Assembly: GCF_028728205.1 (NCBI RefSeq)
Contig: NZ_JAQYUU010000001.1
Span: 547,318 to 611,317 of the forward strand
Length of the DNA stretch: 64,000 bases
Direction: 5' to 3'
DNA from: Clostridium sp. 'White wine YQ'
Lineage (GTDB): Bacteria > Bacillota > Clostridia > Clostridiales > Clostridiaceae
Shown: positions 60,449 through 64,000 of the stretch, in pieces
Layout of the letters: each line of letters starts with the position of its first letter
Numbering within the stretch: the first letter of the stretch is position 1
Notes under the pieces: generated by a model
Seen by the model: the letters and a program-made list of their open reading frames with translations, nothing else
Database searches by the model: none
Told to the model about the DNA's origin: nothing
Position numbers and translations under genes: made by a program

Positions 60449-61753
60449 ATGAAAAAAATAAAAAAGCTTTTAGCTATGGCGTGTACTCTTACTGTTTCTA
60501 TGGGAATACTTGTTGGTTGCGGTAGTTCTCAAACTACTAATGATAAAAAGGTCACTTTAGACATATTTCAATTTAAGGTTGAAGCAAAAGATGCCCTTGA
60601 AAAAGCAGCCAAAACTTATATGGATGAAAATAAAAACGTTACCATTAACGTTCAAACCGTTGGTGGTGGACAAGATTATGGTGCAGCGTTGAAATCAAAA
60701 TTCGCATCTGGTGAAGAGCCAGCAATTTATAATATTGGAGGGCCTCAGGATGCTCTTGACTGGAAAGACAAGCTAGAAGATTTATCTAAAGAACCTTGGG
60801 TTTCACAAGCTTATGATGGAACATTAGGTGCAGTTACAATGGATGGTAAGATTCTAGGAATGCCTTTTGACTTAGAAGGATACGGACTTATATATAACAA
60901 AAATGTATTTAAGAAGGCAGGAATAGATCCAGCATCAATAAAAACTTATGCAGATTTAGAAAAGGCAGTTCAAACTTTAGATTCTAAAAAAGGAGACTTA
61001 GGATTAGAATCTGTATTTGCTCTACCAGGAAAAGAAACTTGGGTAACAGGATTACATTTATCAAATGTTGCATTTTCAAATGAATTTAAGGATGGAGTAG
61101 CAGCATTTAATTCTAAAACTATAGATTTTAAATACAACGATGGAATGAAAAAATTATTAGATTTACAAATTAAGTATGCATTTAAACCTGATGGAACAAA
61201 TAAATCTATTAATAGTGTAGATTATTCAACTCAAGTTGAACAAAAATTCTCATTAGGAAAAGTTGCAATTATTCAACAAGGAAACTGGGTTTATGGAAGT
61301 ATTGACGGTGTTGATAAGGATTTAGCACAAAATGTAGGAATATTACCTATGCCTATAGATGGTGTTAAAGAAGGAGCAATTCCTGTTGGTGTACCAATGT
61401 ACTGGTCAGTAAATAGTAGTAAGGATGATGCAACTAAAAAAGCAGCTAAAGATTTCTTAAATTGGCTATATACCTCTGATAAGGGTAAAGACATGATAGT
61501 ACATGATTTTAAATTCATACCTGCACTTAAGGGATATGATTCAGATAATTTACAGCCAGCAGATCCATTAGCAAAAGACATAATTAGCTATTCAAAAGAT
61601 GGAAAGACTATGCCTTGGGTATTTATGGGATATCCAACAGGATGGGGACAAAATAAGTTAGGAGCTGACATTCAAAAATATATTTCAGGAGAAATTAACT
61701 GGGATACATTGGTGAACAATGCTAAAACTGAATGGCAAAATGCCAGAAAATAG
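60449..61753 (+). CDS. Carbohydrate ABC transporter substrate-binding lipoprotein
   Basis: The 434-residue precursor has a lipoprotein signal with lipobox LVGC (Cys24). The mature part is a family 1 extracellular solute-binding protein (LDIFQFKVEAKDALEKAAKT, GKILGMPFDLEGYGLIYNKN, KAAKDFLNWLYTSDKGKDMI), the type used for oligosaccharides such as MsmE/raffinose-type systems. An in-frame ATG at 60437 overlaps the ribosome binding site; the ATG at 60449 behind TGGGGGA is the start. It is the first gene of a three-gene importer operon with no ATPase gene, so a shared MsmK-type ATPase elsewhere is expected. Confidence 0.92.
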   Translation: MKKIKKLLAMACTLTVSMGILVGCGSSQTTNDKKVTLDIFQFKVEAKDALEKAAKTYMDENKNVTINVQTVGGGQDYGAALKSKFASGEEPAIYNIGGPQDALDWKDKLEDLSKEPWVSQAYDGTLGAVTMDGKILGMPFDLEGYGLIYNKNVFKKAGIDPASIKTYADLEKAVQTLDSKKGDLGLESVFALPGKETWVTGLHLSNVAFSNEFKDGVAAFNSKTIDFKYNDGMKKLLDLQIKYAFKPDGTNKSINSVDYSTQVEQKFSLGKVAIIQQGNWVYGSIDGVDKDLAQNVGILPMPIDGVKEGAIPVGVPMYWSVNSSKDDATKKAAKDFLNWLYTSDKGKDMIVHDFKFIPALKGYDSDNLQPADPLAKDIISYSKDGKTMPWVFMGYPTGWGQNKLGADIQKYISGEINWDTLVNNAKTEWQNARK

Positions 61754-61771
61754 AGAAATACATTAAAAATT

Positions 61772-61810
61772 AATAATCCTGGACTTCCTATAAGGATATC
61801 CAGGATTATT
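61772..61810 (+). promoter_or_regulatory. Intra-operon hairpin between binding protein and permease genes
   Basis: AATAATCCTGGA pairs perfectly with TCCAGGATTATT; a nested TCCT/AGGA pair lies in the loop. It has no proper T-tract, so it probably stabilises the upstream mRNA or lowers downstream expression, giving excess binding protein. Confidence 0.7.
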
Positions 61811-61841
61811 TAAATAAATAGTTCTAAAAAGGGGTGATAAA

Positions 61842-62705
61842 ATGAGAAAACGGAATTTTTCATTTTGGGGTTTTGTTGGACCAATTCTTTTGGCGTATAT
61901 AGTAGTTCAATTAATTCCGTTAGTTATTGGGATATATTATTCCTTTACAGATTGGAATGGAATAAATTCAGATGTAAAGTTAATTGGAATACAAAATTAT
62001 GTAGATGTATTTAAAGATCCAACATTTAAGCAATCCTTTTGGTTTACTTTTAAATTCACTGTTTTATCAATTATAGTATTAAATGCACTAGGATTTGGAC
62101 TTGCATTATTAGTGACAAGAGAATCTAAAATATGTAATATACTTAGAACAGTATTTTTTATGCCAAATTTAATTGGTGGATTAATTTTAGGATTTATATG
62201 GCAATTTATTTTTACCCAAGTTTTTTCAGGTATTGGAAAAGTTTTCGGACAACAGTGGCTCCTAGGTTGGCTATCTGATGGAAAGACTGGTTTGTATGGG
62301 CTAGTTATATTAATGGCATGGCAAATGGCTGGATACTTAATGGTTATTTATATAGCTTCACTTCAAAATATACCAGCTGAATTATTAGAAGCAGCAGAAA
62401 TTGATGGAGCTAATTTATGGCAAAAGGTAAAAAATATAATTATTCCATTAGTAAGACCAGCTTTTACTGTAAGTGTTTTTTTAACATTAGCAAATTCATT
62501 TAAGCTTTATGACCAAAACCTATCTTTAACAGCAGGGGGACCTGCTAAAGCAACTGAAATGTTAGCTATGAACATATTTAATACTGCTTTTCAATTTAAC
62601 TTAATGGGAATCGCTCAAGCAAAAGCAGTTATATTCTTTGTTATAGTTGGAGGAGTATCATTAATTCAATTATACTTTTCAAAGAGAAGTGAGGTGGAGA
62701 TGTAA
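61842..62705 (+). CDS. Carbohydrate ABC transporter permease (MsmF/UgpA type)
   Basis: The 287-residue protein has six membrane helices of the binding-protein-dependent sugar permease family. The EAA loop that docks the ATPase is EAAEIDGANLWQKVKNIIIP (about residues 182-201). The N-terminus FWGFVGPILLAYIVVQLIP is typical of the first subunit of such pairs. The ATG follows AAGGGGTG. Its stop shares one base with the ATG of the second permease gene. Confidence 0.92.
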   Translation: MRKRNFSFWGFVGPILLAYIVVQLIPLVIGIYYSFTDWNGINSDVKLIGIQNYVDVFKDPTFKQSFWFTFKFTVLSIIVLNALGFGLALLVTRESKICNILRTVFFMPNLIGGLILGFIWQFIFTQVFSGIGKVFGQQWLLGWLSDGKTGLYGLVILMAWQMAGYLMVIYIASLQNIPAELLEAAEIDGANLWQKVKNIIIPLVRPAFTVSVFLTLANSFKLYDQNLSLTAGGPAKATEMLAMNIFNTAFQFNLMGIAQAKAVIFFVIVGGVSLIQLYFSKRSEVEM

Positions 62706-63535
62706 TGAAAGTAAAGAAGAAGCTACGTATTTCCTATATTCTTATAACAATATTTAGTTGCTTAATAGGAGTGCTATTTTTATCACCATTTTATATTATA
62801 ATTATCAATGCCTTTAAATCAAAAAAGCAATTGTTTGAGAATACATTATCCATTCCACATGAAGTAACATTTGATAATTTTAAAGAAGCATTTCATAGAT
62901 TAGACTTTTTATCATCTTTAGCTCATTCACTATTTATAACAATTGTAAGTGTTGTTTTAATTGTATTATTTTCATCAATGGCTGCATGGATGCTCGAAAG
63001 AACAAAAAGTAAGTTAAGCGGATTTATTTTTACATTATTTATTGCATCTATGATAATTCCTTTTCAAGCGGTAATGCTTCCACTAATAAGGGTTATGGGA
63101 AAGATACATTTCCTCAATGTTGGTGGAATAATATTCATGTATGTTGGCTTTGGCTCATCATTATCAATATTCTTGTATCATGGATTCCTAAAAAGTATTC
63201 CTAAAGAATTAGATGAGGCGGCTACAATTGATGGATGTAATAAATTTAAGACTTTTTGGTATATAATTTTTCCATTATTAAAGCCAATGACAATAACTGT
63301 TGCAATTTTAAATACTGTATGGATATGGAATGATTACTTACTTCCTTCACTAGTTATAAATAAGCCAAACACTCTTACCATACCACTTAAAACATTCTTT
63401 TTCTTTGGAGAATATACAAAACAGTGGAATTTAGCATTAGCTGGGCTTATTCTAGTCATTATACCAGTAATAATTTTCTACTTCCTTGCGCAAAAACATA
63501 TTATAAAATCTATAACAGCAGGAAGTATAAAGTAA
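62705..63535 (+). CDS. Carbohydrate ABC transporter permease (MsmG/UgpE type)
   Basis: The 276-residue protein is the second membrane subunit, with six helices and the EAA loop DEAATIDGCNKFKTFWYIIF (about residues 171-190), then PLLKPMTITVAILNTVWIWN. The ATG overlaps the stop of the preceding permease gene, and GGTGGAG is the ribosome binding site. The stop lies inside the terminator stem. The 3' 58 bases overlap the open frame of the convergent minus-strand gene. Confidence 0.92.
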   Translation: MKVKKKLRISYILITIFSCLIGVLFLSPFYIIIINAFKSKKQLFENTLSIPHEVTFDNFKEAFHRLDFLSSLAHSLFITIVSVVLIVLFSSMAAWMLERTKSKLSGFIFTLFIASMIIPFQAVMLPLIRVMGKIHFLNVGGIIFMYVGFGSSLSIFLYHGFLKSIPKELDEAATIDGCNKFKTFWYIIFPLLKPMTITVAILNTVWIWNDYLLPSLVINKPNTLTIPLKTFFFFGEYTKQWNLALAGLILVIIPVIIFYFLAQKHIIKSITAGSIK

Positions 63536-64000
63536 AAAGAACAGTTATTACTGTTCTTTTTACTTTGCAATATATTTTGTTTAATTAATTTCATAAATAA
63601 GTCAGGGGTTACAATACGTACATTAGGAATATTATTAAGACTGTTAACAACACTACTTATATCATTCATATCTTTACTCCAGGCGTGAACATATACAAAT
63701 GAGTAGGCACTTTCATTTTTTATATCTATTTCACCATTTTTTACGGAGTTTTTAATAGAGTTAACTAATTCATCCTCATCTTCAAGATCTCCCCATAGTA
63801 AATTTCTACAGGATACTATAGGTTTATCATTTGACCATAGAATTTTCCCTTTATAATCATCATGTTTAGAGTAATTTAAATAAAAGACCCCTTCAATATT
63901 AGGTTCTACGGTGAATTTATCCCATAAGTTAGTATTGTAGAAGGAGCAATCGTCAATTACAGCTAAATACTTTTCATCAACTTTTCCCATATAGAAATTT
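63478..64000 (-). CDS. C-terminal part of a possible GxGYxYP-type glycoside hydrolase, 5' end beyond right edge
   Basis: The frame is open to the window edge, so the Met at 63990 is probably internal. The readable 174 residues include LNYSKHDDYKGKILWSNDKP, SAYSFVYVHAWSKDMNDISS and VRIVTPDLFMKLIKQNI, which I compare with the C-terminal part of GxGYxYP putative glycosidases, from memory. The last about 30 codons run through the terminator stem and 58 bases into the convergent permease gene, so an original stop near 63560 may have been lost. A sugar transporter next door fits a carbohydrate role. Confidence 0.55.
   Translation of the reverse strand, partial: NFYMGKVDEKYLAVIDDCSFYNTNLWDKFTVEPNIEGVFYLNYSKHDDYKGKILWSNDKPIVSCRNLLWGDLEDEDELVNSIKNSVKNGEIDIKNESAYSFVYVHAWSKDMNDISSVVNSLNNIPNVRIVTPDLFMKLIKQNILQSKKNSNNCSFYFILPAVIDFIICFCARK
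63531..63566. terminator. Bidirectional terminator of the sugar ABC operon
   Basis: AGTAAAAAGAACAG pairs perfectly with CTGTTCTTTTTACT around a 6-base loop. Confidence 0.88.

Noticed and set aside
1..64000. tRNA, rRNA, CRISPR arrays and intact insertion sequences
   Set aside because: Read-through by eye found no GC-rich RNA gene, no regularly spaced direct repeats and no complete transposase; a covariance-model search was not possible here.

Overview
The window is AT-rich and looks like a chromosomal segment of a spore-forming Clostridium (sensu stricto). The signs are strong AGGAGG ribosome binding sites, GTG and TTG starts, almost exclusive use of AGA arginine codons, a YunB-type sporulation gene, and families typical of clostridia (DUF4179 anti-sigma proteins, VanW, bacteriohemerythrin, a TIGR04540-like protein). 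I see no rRNA, tRNA, CRISPR array or intact insertion sequence.

Layout. 1-12.2 kb is mostly core: a class A penicillin-binding protein cut by the left edge, yunB, hpt, a small DUF2089/SHOCT-like operon, an MFS exporter, hflX, a nucleotidyltransferase, a MocR-type regulator, a YigZ-family gene and yebC. 12.2-21.3 kb is accessory: a truncated tyrosine integrase, a phosphoesterase, a P-loop kinase-like gene with foreign codon use, small unknown genes, a hemerythrin lacking one canonical ligand, a holin-like membrane protein and a 1243-residue protein that joins a PD-(D/E)xK-like domain to a STAND-like ATPase. The last is the best candidate for an undescribed defence system. 21.4-26.4 kb is a complete branched-chain amino acid ABC transporter operon (livJHMGF) with a long structured leader.

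26.5-43 kb holds a lipoprotein, a VanW protein and two related ECF sigma/DUF4179 modules that face each other across about 10 kb of acetyltransferases, a methyltransferase, a kinase-like protein, an SDR, a DJ-1-type protein, an acyltransferase and a membrane-anchored hydrolase, with gene remnants between them. 43-53 kb is regulatory and redox: an orphan metal-type ABC ATPase, a PadR/DUF2812 operon with three operator copies, a cupin, a hemerythrin behind a CRP/FNR-like site, an LUD protein, a sigma-like factor, a LuxR/DUF2087 regulator, and an HxlR-controlled group of two nitroreductases and a GltD-like oxidoreductase. 53-64 kb carries an aminopeptidase P, a NagZ-like lipoprotein, a broken DUF421 gene, DUF488, a MecA-like class B penicillin-binding lipoprotein, and a sugar ABC transporter driven by a perfect consensus promoter with a LacI-type operator, facing the 3' end of a possible GxGYxYP glycosidase gene.

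Coordinates and motifs were read directly from the sequence. Family names rest on remembered motifs and were not checked by any search.
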